Positions 41,259 through 48,917 of a DNA stretch of 64,000 nucleotides are shown here, piece after piece. Position 1 is the stretch's first letter. Each line of letters begins with the position of its first letter. The stretch comes from CBDDGJ01 sp965227805. GTDB taxonomy: Bacteria > Pseudomonadota > Alphaproteobacteria > RS24. The stretch spans positions 1,116,001-1,180,000 of the forward strand of contig CBDDGJ010000003.1 in NCBI GenBank assembly GCA_965227805.1. The letters run 5' to 3'. A program made the translations under genes and the position numbers. The notes beneath the pieces are model-generated. The model saw nothing but the letters and a program-made list of their open reading frames with translations. It was not told where the DNA came from and made no database searches.

Positions 41259-41487
41259 ATGAAAGCATGACAAAGAAAAACCGCCTCGCACAAATCATGT
41301 GCTTAGCGGTATAATTTCGCACCCCATTCGTCCAGGCGCAAGTATTAAAGTTTGATAAAAATGGGGTGATTTGTTGTCCCCGTCAACTGCAAAATTACCA
41401 AAAAAATTAAAAGTTGAATTTTCGGGGCAAATCAGCGTTAAGCTATAGGTTAATTTCGTAATTATAAGCAATCAGAGTAATATTATC
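41259..41487. promoter_or_regulatory. Divergent gap upstream of the plus-strand gene
   Basis: The gap separates the methyltransferase (minus) from the 83-residue gene (plus). It is AT-rich at the right end and has inverted repeats CCCCAT/ATGGGG and TCAACT/AGTTGA, but no promoter could be fixed. Confidence 0.3.
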
Positions 41488-41739
41488 ATGAGCAGAGATA
41501 TAAGAAGTCAAGAGGCACTTGAACTATTAAAATATGCTAATAAGGCACACCTGTGTGAGCTAACTACATTCGAAGAATTTTTAGAGGCATATAACAAATG
41601 TCTAAGATGCGCACCACGTAACAGTCATGGTGTCGTTGAGGTGTTAAAGTATGCTATTGAGACAGGCCTGTGTGATCCAAAAACGTTCGAAGATTTTTTA
41701 GAAGCATACAGAAAGTGTTTAAGATCTGGAAGCCTTTAA
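41488..41739 (+). CDS. Two-repeat small protein on the opposite strand
   Basis: An 83-residue protein and the only convincing plus-strand gene in the prophage. It consists of two copies of a 31-residue unit: LELLKYANKAHLCELTTFEEFLEAYNKCLR and VEVLKYAIETGLCDPKTFEDFLEAYRKCLR, with a short linker. The duplication is visible in the DNA as well. Each unit looks like a helical hairpin with one Cys in the turn and one near its end. Its orientation and its AT-rich composition suggest separate control or recent gain. A regulatory or anti-host role is possible but not shown. Confidence 0.6.
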   Translation: MSRDIRSQEALELLKYANKAHLCELTTFEEFLEAYNKCLRCAPRNSHGVVEVLKYAIETGLCDPKTFEDFLEAYRKCLRSGSL

Positions 41740-41758
41740 CTATATTTCAAAACCAAGC

Positions 41759-41950
41759 CTACACCCCAAAATCTACGCCAGATATTTGCCACCGGCCTAA
41801 CGCTTTGCGTAACACAGGCCATGCGCCACCATTGCGTATTTTGAATTTTTGTTCCAAGCCACGCAAGCTCATGCCATTTATCGCACAAATTAACATGTCG
41901 CCTGCTTCACCATAAGATCGCTTACCGATTTTTATCGGCTTTGTATGCAA
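41759..41950 (-). CDS. Small basic prophage protein
   Basis: A 63-residue basic protein, starting at a TTG nine bp after the stop of the next gene upstream, with AAAGAG in front. No domain was recognised. It is helix-rich with the sequence MSLRGLEQKFKIRNGG in the centre, which could be a DNA-binding helix. It is the last gene of the early operon before the strand change. Confidence 0.45.
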   Translation of the reverse strand: MHTKPIKIGKRSYGEAGDMLICAINGMSLRGLEQKFKIRNGGAWPVLRKALGRWQISGVDFGV

Positions 41951-41959
41951 ACTCTCTTT

Positions 41960-42442
41960 CTATGGCAAATAGCAGTTTTGATAAACTTCCCGCACGCGGC
42001 CAGCATATAGCAATGTGCAATCACGAACCGACCCGTCAATCTTTAGCATGTTATCATAGTTTATAGCTAAGCCAAAAGCAGACTGGCACACCTCCAAAAA
42101 AGCCGATATTTCATTCCATGCGTCCACATGTTGCCGCTCCAGCTTGCCTTGCTTTTCCAAACGATCGGCCAGGCTTAATTGCACACGCCGGCCACCGGCC
42201 ATGCGTTTGGCGCGTGCTCTGGCACTATCGCGCCGCGCTTGTTCCGCCGCGCGTTGCGCCTGTCTGATTTCATCTGCCGACCGCGTGGGCAAGGCACGCC
42301 GCATAGCCATTCGCCCGAATGGCCAGCGACAGTCATCCGGCGGCGATAATGGCCGCGCGGCAAGTGTGCGTTCAAGCACTTTGCGCAAATCAGCAAGCCG
42401 CACCGGCATTTCATTTGCGCCGAGTAAAATAATTTCATCCAT
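41960..42442 (-). CDS. Hypothetical early phage protein
   Basis: A 160-residue protein. The centre (about 60-100) is a highly charged helix rich in Arg, Ala and Glu; C- and N-terminal parts are mixed. CRWPFG near residue 38 recalls the CRWPIG motif of GcrA-type regulators, but the following Cys ligand motif is missing, so no such claim is made. GGAGG lies 6 nt before the ATG at 42442. The frame also has an ATG four codons earlier that overlaps the ribosome binding site. The GTCAC array lies directly upstream. Confidence 0.6.
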   Translation of the reverse strand: MDEIILLGANEMPVRLADLRKVLERTLAARPLSPPDDCRWPFGRMAMRRALPTRSADEIRQAQRAAEQARRDSARARAKRMAGGRRVQLSLADRLEKQGKLERQHVDAWNEISAFLEVCQSAFGLAINYDNMLKIDGSVRDCTLLYAGRVREVYQNCYLP

Positions 42443-42462
42443 ATTAACCTCCATTTTTAACC

Positions 42463-42697
42463 GTCACGCACCGTCACACCACCGTCACATAAAAATATCT
42501 ATATATTCCAAGTAGATATTTATATTTGTAACGCTGTGACGCTTGTGACACATATAAACATACATGTGCGTGCGCGCCCGCGCGTGCATGTGGGTATAGT
42601 CATAAAAGCGTCACATCGTCACATTTTGCTAAATCATAAACAAAAACAACACCCTAACCCGTGACGCCACCCGTCACACACCGTCACGCACCGTCAC
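42463..42697. repeat. GTCAC/GTGAC array, possible replication origin
   Basis: Eleven copies of GTCAC or its complement fall in 235 bp. GTCAC starts at 42463, 42473, 42484, 42610, 42618, 42673, 42683 and 42693; GTGAC starts at 42536, 42545 and 42661. Many sit in the longer ACCGTCAC. The middle has alternating purine-pyrimidine tracts (42558-42577 and 42579-42592) and an AT-rich part (42490-42530). It lies beside the helicase gene, as iterons of phage or plasmid origins often do. Confidence 0.6.
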
Positions 42698-42714
42698 ACC
42701 CTGCCCCCCAATAT

Positions 42715-44526
42715 TTACAAATCATCGTGCACGTCCTCATTTTGGCCACCTCCATCGGGGCGGGGGGCGATATGGTCAACCGGCACAAGCACCGTTCTAA
42801 CCGACACACCCGCAATCCGCATTGTGCCACCTGCCTTTGCACCGGGGATACGTTTCAGGCTTTGTTGCCACACACCGCCTGCCCATTTTGTGCCCGCAAA
42901 TAGAACATCACAGCCATGGTGACTATTCGCCACCGCCAAATATGTATAATCAATCCCCTCATTAAGCACGCGCAAGCCTAATAGCTTCAGCCTGTCATTG
43001 GCATCATCCACAATTTTCACAGACTCGATAATTTCCGCCACCGTCTTATCCGTGCCATTTTTGAACAAATCAAGCGCCCGTGCACCGCAAATATGCCGCA
43101 AGCATAATTGCCAGTCTGCTTCTTCTTCCACAATTTCGGCCAGATTTTCCGGTTTTAACCACCCCCGCCACATGTCCAATGTATCGCTATCGGGGGCATG
43201 GGGGTGTAACACCAAATCAGCCGCCGCGAGCAGCGTGCCGAATGTATCCGCCGCGCGCGCCACATGGCCATTATCCGCCATCATCTGTCGCCATTGCATA
43301 AAGCGTTCCGGCCATAGCGGCCACATATCCAATATTGTGCGGCGTAATTGCGCACCAATATCTGCCCAATATTTTGCATCAAAATCAATTGCCGATATTT
43401 TTTCAAGCGGGTGCAAATCAATTATGGCAAGCCGCGATTTATCCTGCGGGGAAAGGGGTGGGATATTGATAGAGCTAAACATAAAGCTGGAATTTGCCCG
43501 AAACTTCTTGCTTTGATGATTGGCCGAGCCACGCCAAATCTCACCGCCATCTGTGGCAAGCCGCATCAAGCGAATAAGCGCATCTGCCCGCTTATTATCA
43601 GTGTCAGCTTCCAGCTCATCCACCATAACCGGCAATGACTTAAACCCCAAAGTCGACCACACACCCGCCGCACTGGTTTCTTTGGTTTTGGCCAGGCCAT
43701 CACCCAAAACCAGTGCCAGCAATTTTTGCATGGTGCTTTTGCCCGTGCTGCGATCACCTGTCACCCATATGGCCGAGCGCCATTCCAGCGCCCCACCCAT
43801 AATGCCACTCACAAGCCAGCCCAAAACCAGATAAGGGTCAATATCAGGCCGCGCCATGTTCCATTTTTTCAATTCATCAAGCAGAGCACGCGCCGCACCA
43901 CCTTGGCCATCGCCCGAAAGCGTTTCAGCTGGCGGCGGCAAGGGTTCACCGGCTGAATAAACATGCCGCTCATATTTGCCGGGGGCTTGCGCCGCGCCCT
44001 GCGAGCGGTAAAGCATATCCCCACAATGCAAAATCAAATGCCCCTCCGTGTCACACCAGCCGCCTGGCTCTCTAATCCGGTCGGCACTATTCCACACACC
44101 GATTTGGGCACAAGCCTTCATCAAATCTTGTGCCAGCTGCGACACGTCCCAATTCTTCTTATCAAGAACCCAACCTTCCCCATCTTGCTTCATAATGGGA
44201 TATGCCGCCCATGCCGCATCAATGCGTGTGCCCATAAGCGCTGTCAAATTGAGCTTGGTGTGCTTATCGGCGGATAATTCACGGAATTGTCCGGCCGGAT
44301 CAAGATAAAAGAACATGCCTTTTGCATGCCCAAGCGGAATGACGGGGAAATTATCCGGTAGATCTCTATGCGCACGCTTAACCCCCTTGCCTTTGCCACC
44401 ATTCCCTGAAGGGATGGGCGGCGTCATCTCTGCTTCCGCCGTTACAGGCGGCATATCTTTTTCCACCTCTAAAGGCGGTGAATTTAACCCCTCACGCAGT
44501 GCTTCCGATAAAGCCTCACGGGTCAT
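42715..44526 (-). CDS. Phage replicative helicase/primase, SF3-like
   Basis: A 603-residue replication protein. Walker A GDRSTGKST (257-265) and a Walker B-like PVMVDELEAD (299-308) lie in the centre. The region after them (ALIRLMRLATDGGEIWRGS to FMFSSINIPPLSPQDKSRLAIIDL) fits the SF3/DUF5906-type helicase order found in phage and plasmid primase-helicases. The N-terminal 200 residues lack a recognised primase motif; the separate Toprim protein upstream may supply that. It overlaps the next gene upstream by one base. Confidence 0.78.
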   Translation of the reverse strand: MTREALSEALREGLNSPPLEVEKDMPPVTAEAEMTPPIPSGNGGKGKGVKRAHRDLPDNFPVIPLGHAKGMFFYLDPAGQFRELSADKHTKLNLTALMGTRIDAAWAAYPIMKQDGEGWVLDKKNWDVSQLAQDLMKACAQIGVWNSADRIREPGGWCDTEGHLILHCGDMLYRSQGAAQAPGKYERHVYSAGEPLPPPAETLSGDGQGGAARALLDELKKWNMARPDIDPYLVLGWLVSGIMGGALEWRSAIWVTGDRSTGKSTMQKLLALVLGDGLAKTKETSAAGVWSTLGFKSLPVMVDELEADTDNKRADALIRLMRLATDGGEIWRGSANHQSKKFRANSSFMFSSINIPPLSPQDKSRLAIIDLHPLEKISAIDFDAKYWADIGAQLRRTILDMWPLWPERFMQWRQMMADNGHVARAADTFGTLLAAADLVLHPHAPDSDTLDMWRGWLKPENLAEIVEEEADWQLCLRHICGARALDLFKNGTDKTVAEIIESVKIVDDANDRLKLLGLRVLNEGIDYTYLAVANSHHGCDVLFAGTKWAGGVWQQSLKRIPGAKAGGTMRIAGVSVRTVLVPVDHIAPRPDGGGQNEDVHDDL

Positions 44527-45098
44527 TACAGCCCCACCATTTCATTTAATTCATCGGTCGGTAAAGCAGGCACATTTGCGGGGGTAATATTTAGGGCATC
44601 AATAAAAGGTTGGATTTCTGGCCAATCCTTTATAAGACGGCTTACCGAGCGGATTTTTCCTAAGTGAACCTTAAATAGATATTTGGCGCCACCTATGTAA
44701 TTCACAAGATCATCATATGCACACGCCCATGCGATAATATCATCGAACAATTTACCATTTTTAATTGAAAATTGTTCGCTAGATAAAGGATCACGGCGGG
44801 AAACATTACCATATTTATCAAGTATATCTTTATGATCCCAAGCGCCAAAATGCCGCCCACCTCCGTAGTAGAGTTCGAATGGCACATCATAGATATTTAT
44901 AAGAATGCCCCCTGTTTTATGCACCCCTACTTCAGGTATTTCCTCAATGAGTTCTCTTTCGCGCTTAGGAAATTTTTTATTATAAACACGCGCGGCAAGC
45001 CGATTTTCTCGTTTAACCAGATTATCAATGTCTTTTTGAAACCGATGCCGTAATATTGCATCAATTAACCGCTCCTTGTTGTCCTTAGTTAAATTCAT
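44526..45098 (-). CDS. Nucleotide modification associated domain 5-like protein
   Basis: A 190-residue protein resembling the Nmad5 family of phages. Supporting parts are the N-terminal MNLTKDNKERLIDAILRHRF, LAARVYNKKFPKRERELIEEIP, and a C-terminal WPEIQPF followed by LPTDELNEMVGL. The family was named because its members lie near nucleotide or DNA modification genes; no reaction is known. GGAGG lies 8 nt before the chosen ATG. The neighbours are a helicase, a methyltransferase and a primase. Confidence 0.6.
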   Translation of the reverse strand: MNLTKDNKERLIDAILRHRFQKDIDNLVKRENRLAARVYNKKFPKRERELIEEIPEVGVHKTGGILINIYDVPFELYYGGGRHFGAWDHKDILDKYGNVSRRDPLSSEQFSIKNGKLFDDIIAWACAYDDLVNYIGGAKYLFKVHLGKIRSVSRLIKDWPEIQPFIDALNITPANVPALPTDELNEMVGL

Positions 45099-45147
45099 TG
45101 CCTTTCCTCCTTTTGTTTGTTCTGCCACTCACAAACATGAGGGCGGT

Positions 45148-45423
45148 TTAATAAAGCGCGCGCAACCATGCAGGTATTTTCTTAATTAAAAAGTAATCCC
45201 AATCGCCATCGCTCCGTTTCACACGCTCGAGCGTGCATCTTTGCATTCTTTCCCAAAGGTCAACTTGTTCCTTAAGTGCCGCGATCTCATAATCACAATG
45301 CGCATCCGCCTCAATATTGCCGCTCCAATAGGGCACACGTTCATCTTCGCGTGCTTGCTCAAAGCGTTGCTTAACTTTTTCCACCACGCCCTCACGCACA
45401 TGAAACCTCACAACCTCACCCAT
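45148..45423 (-). CDS. Small early phage protein
   Basis: A 91-residue charged protein without membrane segments or signal. Residues about 10-25 and 45-70 are predicted helices (VVEKVKQRFEQAREDE; ALKEQVDLWERMQ). It starts at an ATG that overlaps the stop of the methyltransferase (TGATG). No function is recognised; it is part of the early operon. Confidence 0.6.
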   Translation of the reverse strand: MGEVVRFHVREGVVEKVKQRFEQAREDERVPYWSGNIEADAHCDYEIAALKEQVDLWERMQRCTLERVKRSDGDWDYFLIKKIPAWLRALY

Positions 45424-46124
45424 CACGCCACCTCCGACATCCGACTAAAAAACAAATCACCTTGTGCAATGGCGCGTTCCATACGCACACACGCTTCATC
45501 AAAATATCTTCGGTTAAGTTCGACCCCGATAAAGCGCCGCCCCATTAAATGACACGCAACCCCCGTCGTGCCACTGCCCATAAACGGGTCGCAAACCGTC
45601 TCACCTTCAAGCGAAGCCTTGTTCACCAGCCATTTCATAATGCCCAATGGCTTGGGGCACGGGTGGTCTATTGACTTGTCGCGCTTGCCCCCGACTTTTA
45701 CCGGCGAAGAGGGGGAAATACCCAAACCCTGACGCGGGTCTTTGCCATAGAATAAAATCGGGTTGACACATTGAAACCCCCATCGACCAACACCATTCCC
45801 TGCAGGGTTAAACCAATCGCCCACATCTTGGGGTTGCGGATAATGCCACATATTAAAAATACCAGGCATCACCGCTGCCGAACGAACGCGCCCAATATAA
45901 GCAGATATTATAGGCACGACCACATCACGCACATATTCAGGGCTGTCATCAAAGCCCATATAGCCTGCGGGTTTTTTGCCGCGTTGCTTTTTGGTTCCCA
46001 ACTCCACACCATAAGGCGGGTCGGTTACCACAGCATGGAGTGGTGACGGTATATCAGCACTCAATACATCACGTGCGTCACCGCAAAATAAAATATGATG
46101 GCCAATCGTAACCCGTTCCATCAC
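45423..46124 (-). CDS. DNA methyltransferase, N6-adenine/N4-cytosine type
   Basis: A 233-residue beta-class methyltransferase: TDPPYGVELG is the catalytic motif near residue 35 and CDPFMGSGTTGVACHLMG the SAM-binding motif near 185. There is no separate target-recognition domain, and no restriction enzyme is adjacent. It is independent of the ParB-fused enzyme at 39933, so the prophage codes for two. It overlaps the primase gene by 4 bp. Confidence 0.88.
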   Translation of the reverse strand: MMERVTIGHHILFCGDARDVLSADIPSPLHAVVTDPPYGVELGTKKQRGKKPAGYMGFDDSPEYVRDVVVPIISAYIGRVRSAAVMPGIFNMWHYPQPQDVGDWFNPAGNGVGRWGFQCVNPILFYGKDPRQGLGISPSSPVKVGGKRDKSIDHPCPKPLGIMKWLVNKASLEGETVCDPFMGSGTTGVACHLMGRRFIGVELNRRYFDEACVRMERAIAQGDLFFSRMSEVA

Positions 46125-47227
46125 ACCACCTCCGTTTGTGTCCCGGCGCGCAATAAATCATTTGCATCTTTGGCGATGGTTTCGTCCGCGTGCATTACCC
46201 GCACAATGCGACCGGCCTTAATATGTGTGTTGACGGCCTTTTGTATGGCTTTCTTTTGCGCTTCATCTTTATCATTATCCGCAAATATCAAGATGCTTTT
46301 ATGCACAGCCGGCAAAACAGCTTGCGCAAAATTAGGCAATGCACCAACCGCCCAAACAGCATGGTCCGGGCACACCAAAGCCACGCTTAGCGCATCCTCA
46401 ACACCTTCTGTAAGGATAAGCGGCTTATCCACGTCACCATCGCCATGCCAAAGCCGCATAGCTGCCCCTGCAAAACGGCCAAGCACAAGCCGAGGCGTGG
46501 GAATTTCAGCAGATTTACCCGAACCATCACGCGCCAAAAATGTGCGATGGATACCACTCACATAATCCTTGCCCTCTTTATTTATGGCGATAAAGGGCAC
46601 AATCATTGCCGGTAGAATTTTGCGGTTATCCTTGCCACCCCACGCGCATTTAGGGTGAAAAAATATTTCGCCCAATCGCACGCCACCCCCAGCGCGGCCT
46701 GTATCATAAAGCGCATTGAAATTTATACCGCGCGTGGCTAGATAATCAGACACAAGCGAGCCGCGCACCGGATATTGCTGCGCTTCAAGATAGGTTTCAT
46801 AAGCCAGCCGCATCATCAATGCCGCCCTTTTGTCGGCGTCTTGTTTCCGCTGCTTTTTTATTTCCTCTCTTTTTCGTGCTGCTGCTTCTTGCTCTTTTTG
46901 GGTGGGGAGCGGTATATCATGCGTAATCCCCAAATACGCCAAAGCCCACTTCCAACCCATTTTGTGATCGCCATCGCACTTAATATGGGTGATAAGAGAA
47001 AGCAGGTCATTGCCGCGTTGGTCTGTGGCAAAATCAGCCCATTTCCCAATATTCGCACCCCGCACACAAATCTTAAAGCTGCCTGGCTTATTATCCGGCC
47101 GGCTTGGGTTTAATGTTGAATATTCAACCCCCTCAAGCATACCACCGGGGGCAATATCTTGCACAAGATGTTCAATCTCGTAACGCAACATGTCTTTAAT
47201 ATCATCGGCTGAATAGCGATAGCTCAT
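46121..47227 (-). CDS. Toprim domain primase-like protein
   Basis: About 368 residues. An N-terminal primase-like part (PGSFKICVRGANIGKWADFATDQRGNDLLSLI, which is like the zinc-less DUF7146/CHC2 region) is followed by a basic linker. The Toprim core is in LILTEGVEDALSVAL (catalytic Glu) and ILIFADNDKDEAQKKA (DxD). Such proteins make primers for phage replication together with a helicase. The start at 47227 overlaps the preceding stop (ATGA) and has a G-rich ribosome binding site. Confidence 0.85.
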   Translation of the reverse strand: MSYRYSADDIKDMLRYEIEHLVQDIAPGGMLEGVEYSTLNPSRPDNKPGSFKICVRGANIGKWADFATDQRGNDLLSLITHIKCDGDHKMGWKWALAYLGITHDIPLPTQKEQEAAARKREEIKKQRKQDADKRAALMMRLAYETYLEAQQYPVRGSLVSDYLATRGINFNALYDTGRAGGGVRLGEIFFHPKCAWGGKDNRKILPAMIVPFIAINKEGKDYVSGIHRTFLARDGSGKSAEIPTPRLVLGRFAGAAMRLWHGDGDVDKPLILTEGVEDALSVALVCPDHAVWAVGALPNFAQAVLPAVHKSILIFADNDKDEAQKKAIQKAVNTHIKAGRIVRVMHADETIAKDANDLLRAGTQTEVV

Positions 47228-47457
47228 TGGATAGCCCCCCAAATCAGCACAAAGGCAAGGCATAAACCAAGCACGGCAAATAGCCGCAATAAGCGCGCAC
47301 GCACTTGGTGCGGCGATAGATGGTGATGTGTTTCCGGCTTACGAAGTAAAAATTCGGGCGGCGGGGGCAGCCGATTGTCGTCAAACAGCTCTTCACAATC
47401 TGTCCAGCCCTGATTGTCATGATTATCATTCGCCGCATGCTTTGGGTCTTTTGTCAT
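47224..47457 (-). CDS. Small tail-anchored membrane protein, first early gene
   Basis: A 77-residue protein. The N-terminal 50 residues are polar and Asn/Asp/Pro-rich. A single transmembrane helix lies at the C-terminus (LLRLFAVLGLCLAFVLIWGAI), so it should be a tail-anchored inner-membrane protein. GGAGG lies 7 nt before the ATG at 47457. A strong terminator ends only about 16 nt before this start, so expression needs read-through or a promoter that is not visible. No function is recognised. Confidence 0.65.
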   Translation of the reverse strand: MTKDPKHAANDNHDNQGWTDCEELFDDNRLPPPPEFLLRKPETHHHLSPHQVRARLLRLFAVLGLCLAFVLIWGAIQ

Positions 47458-47473
47458 AATATCCTCCAAAAAC

Positions 47474-47503
47474 AAAAAAACGGGCGGCCATAATGACCGC
47501 CCG
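47474..47503 (-). terminator. Intrinsic terminator just upstream of the first early gene
   Basis: On the minus strand a GGGCGG-type stem (plus-strand arms CGGGCGG 47481-47487 and CCGCCCG 47497-47503) is followed by seven T (47474-47480). It ends about 17 nt before the ATG at 47457, leaving no room for a promoter downstream of it. Confidence 0.85.
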
Positions 47504-47525
47504 CAAAGCAACGGGAATTGTTGCA

Positions 47526-47558
47526 CAAAAAACCGCACCGCTTAAAAAGCGCCACGGT
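47526..47558 (-). terminator. Intrinsic terminator after tRNA-Gly
   Basis: On the minus strand, ACCGTGGCGCTT pairs with AAGCGGTGCGGT (plus-strand positions 47547-47558 and 47532-47543). Eleven of 12 pairs form, two of them G-U, around a TTT loop, and the stem runs straight into T residues. It is phage-side DNA directly after the tRNA. Confidence 0.75.
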
Positions 47559-47585
47559 AATTCTTCTTTTTTATTGTCCCACGAT

Positions 47586-47642
47586 TGGAGCGGGCGATGA
47601 GATTCGAACTCACGACCCCAACCTTGGCAAGGTTGTGCTCTA
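47586..47642 (-). repeat. attR: right copy of the 57-bp att core
   Basis: It is identical to 12655-12711 and lies inside the intact tRNA-Gly. The phage supplied this 3' part, so the tRNA stays functional after integration. Confidence 0.95.
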
Positions 47643-47660
47643 CCCCTGAGCTACGCCCGC
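47586..47660 (-). tRNA. tRNA-Gly(GCC)
   Basis: The minus strand gives a full 75-nt cloverleaf with encoded CCA. The acceptor stem is GCGGGCG/CGCCCGC, the D-arm GCTC/GAGC, and the anticodon stem CAACC/GGTTG with loop TTGCCAA and anticodon GCC. The T-arm is GTGAG/CTCAT with TTCGAAT. It is the integration target of the prophage. Confidence 0.97.
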
Positions 47661-47924
47661 ATATGTGGCGTTTATGCCCTAGTCGCCTTTTTTTGGCAAG
47701 CCTTTTGTTTCGCTCTCATAGACAAAATCATCCATGATTTTCTAAAACATTATATGGCCAATAAACATATGGTGCGCGCACTAAAAAGGACGAAACCATT
47801 TTTTTCATATTTTAACCACCGGTCTTTCATATTTCGCCACCGAAATTAGCTAATTATTTCTATACCCCCTTCATATTCGTGGGGGAACTCTGTATATAAG
47901 TCTTTTATTATATGAGGCATGGGT
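47661..47924 (+). promoter_or_regulatory. hemB upstream region with direct repeats
   Basis: TTTCATATTTTAACCACCG (47803-47821) is repeated as TTTCATATTTCGCCACCG (47825-47842). A third TTCATATT is at 47870-47877, inside a CCCCC/GGGGG hairpin loop. A TATAAG about 30 nt before the start may be a -10. The repeats look like an operator for hemB control. Confidence 0.45.
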
Positions 47925-48917
47925 ATGACACAAGCTGTTTTTCCAACTATACGTATGCGGCGGTTACGCCAAAGCGCGCATATACGCGATTTGGTTGCGG
48001 AAAGCCGTTTGAGCGTGGATGATCTAATCTGGCCGATTTTTATTTGTGAGGGAACAAATCATCGTGAACCGGTGGCCTCTATGCCAGAGGTGGTGCGTTT
48101 GAGTATTGACCTTGCGGTTGAGGCGGCAAAAATGGCGGCTGATATGGGGATTCCAGTCATTGCGCTTTTTCCCAACACGCCCGCCGAAAACCGCTCACCC
48201 CAAGCTGAAGACGCATATAATCCGGAAAATCTGGTGTGCCGTGCCACACAGGCCATTAAGGCGGCGGTGCCACATATAGCTATTTTATGCGATGTTGCGT
48301 GCGACCCCTATATGTCGCATGGGCATGATGGTGTGCTTGTCGGTGAAGAAATCTTAAATGATGCAACCATTGAGATTTTGGTAAAGCAAAGCCTGGTGCA
48401 AGTCGAAGCGGGGTGCGATATTCTTGCGCCTTCGGATATGATGGATGGGCGCATTGGAGCCATTCGCCACGCCTGCGAGCATGCGGGGCATAAAAACACA
48501 TTACTTATGGCTTATAGCGCGAAATATGCCTCTGCTTTTTATGGTCCCTTTCGCGATGCCGTAGGTTCGGGCGATCGGCTTAAGGGCGATAAAAAAACCT
48601 ATCAGATGGATTATCGCAATAGCGATGAGGCCATGCGCGAAATTGCGCTTGATATAGCCGAAGGAGCAGACATGGTTATGGTGAAGCCGGGCATGCCTTA
48701 TCTGGATATTGTCACGCGCGCCAAACGTGAATTTCACGTGCCCGTATTTGCCTATCAGGTATCGGGTGAATATGCTATGCTTATGGCGGCGATTAAACAG
48801 GAGTGGCTACAAAAAGATGCGGTTATTCTCGAAAGCCTCACCGCATTTAAGCGCGCGGGTGCTGATGGCATTTTAACCTATTTCGCGCCCTATGCGGCAA
48901 AATTACTCACTGCTTAA
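47925..48917 (+). CDS. hemB: Delta-aminolevulinic acid dehydratase (porphobilinogen synthase)
   Basis: A 330-residue TIM-barrel enzyme that condenses two 5-aminolevulinate molecules to porphobilinogen for heme and corrinoid synthesis. MRRLRQSAHIRDLVAES starts the domain. LLMAYSAKYASAFYGPFRDA contains the first Schiff-base Lys, and MVKPGMPYLDIV contains the second, active Lys. ILCDVACDPYMSHGHDGVL is the metal region; with a single Cys it should be the magnesium-dependent type. GAGG lies 7 nt before the ATG at 47925. The gene overlaps the convergent protease gene by 4 bp. Confidence 0.95.
   Translation: MTQAVFPTIRMRRLRQSAHIRDLVAESRLSVDDLIWPIFICEGTNHREPVASMPEVVRLSIDLAVEAAKMAADMGIPVIALFPNTPAENRSPQAEDAYNPENLVCRATQAIKAAVPHIAILCDVACDPYMSHGHDGVLVGEEILNDATIEILVKQSLVQVEAGCDILAPSDMMDGRIGAIRHACEHAGHKNTLLMAYSAKYASAFYGPFRDAVGSGDRLKGDKKTYQMDYRNSDEAMREIALDIAEGADMVMVKPGMPYLDIVTRAKREFHVPVFAYQVSGEYAMLMAAIKQEWLQKDAVILESLTAFKRAGADGILTYFAPYAAKLLTA

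Larger units (their letters stand above)
12655..47642. mobile_element. Complete prophage integrated in tRNA-Gly(GCC)
   Basis: The element lies between 57-bp identical direct repeats (12655-12711 and 47586-47642) and carries an integrase at its left edge. The excised form would be 34,931 bp. It has replication, packaging (TerS/TerL with HNH), HK97-type head, long tail with tape measure, fibre and lysis modules in the order of a lambda/HK97-like siphovirus. All genes read leftward except one at 41488. No essential module is visibly broken, so it may be inducible. Cargo includes a SIR2-STAND protein, two DNA methyltransferases, and a lipoprotein/membrane-protein pair. Confidence 0.95.

Noticed and set aside
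41960..42442. GcrA-like regulator because of CRWPFG
   Set aside because: The remaining GcrA features, including the paired Cys of the C-terminal zinc-like motif and the N-terminal HTH, are missing.
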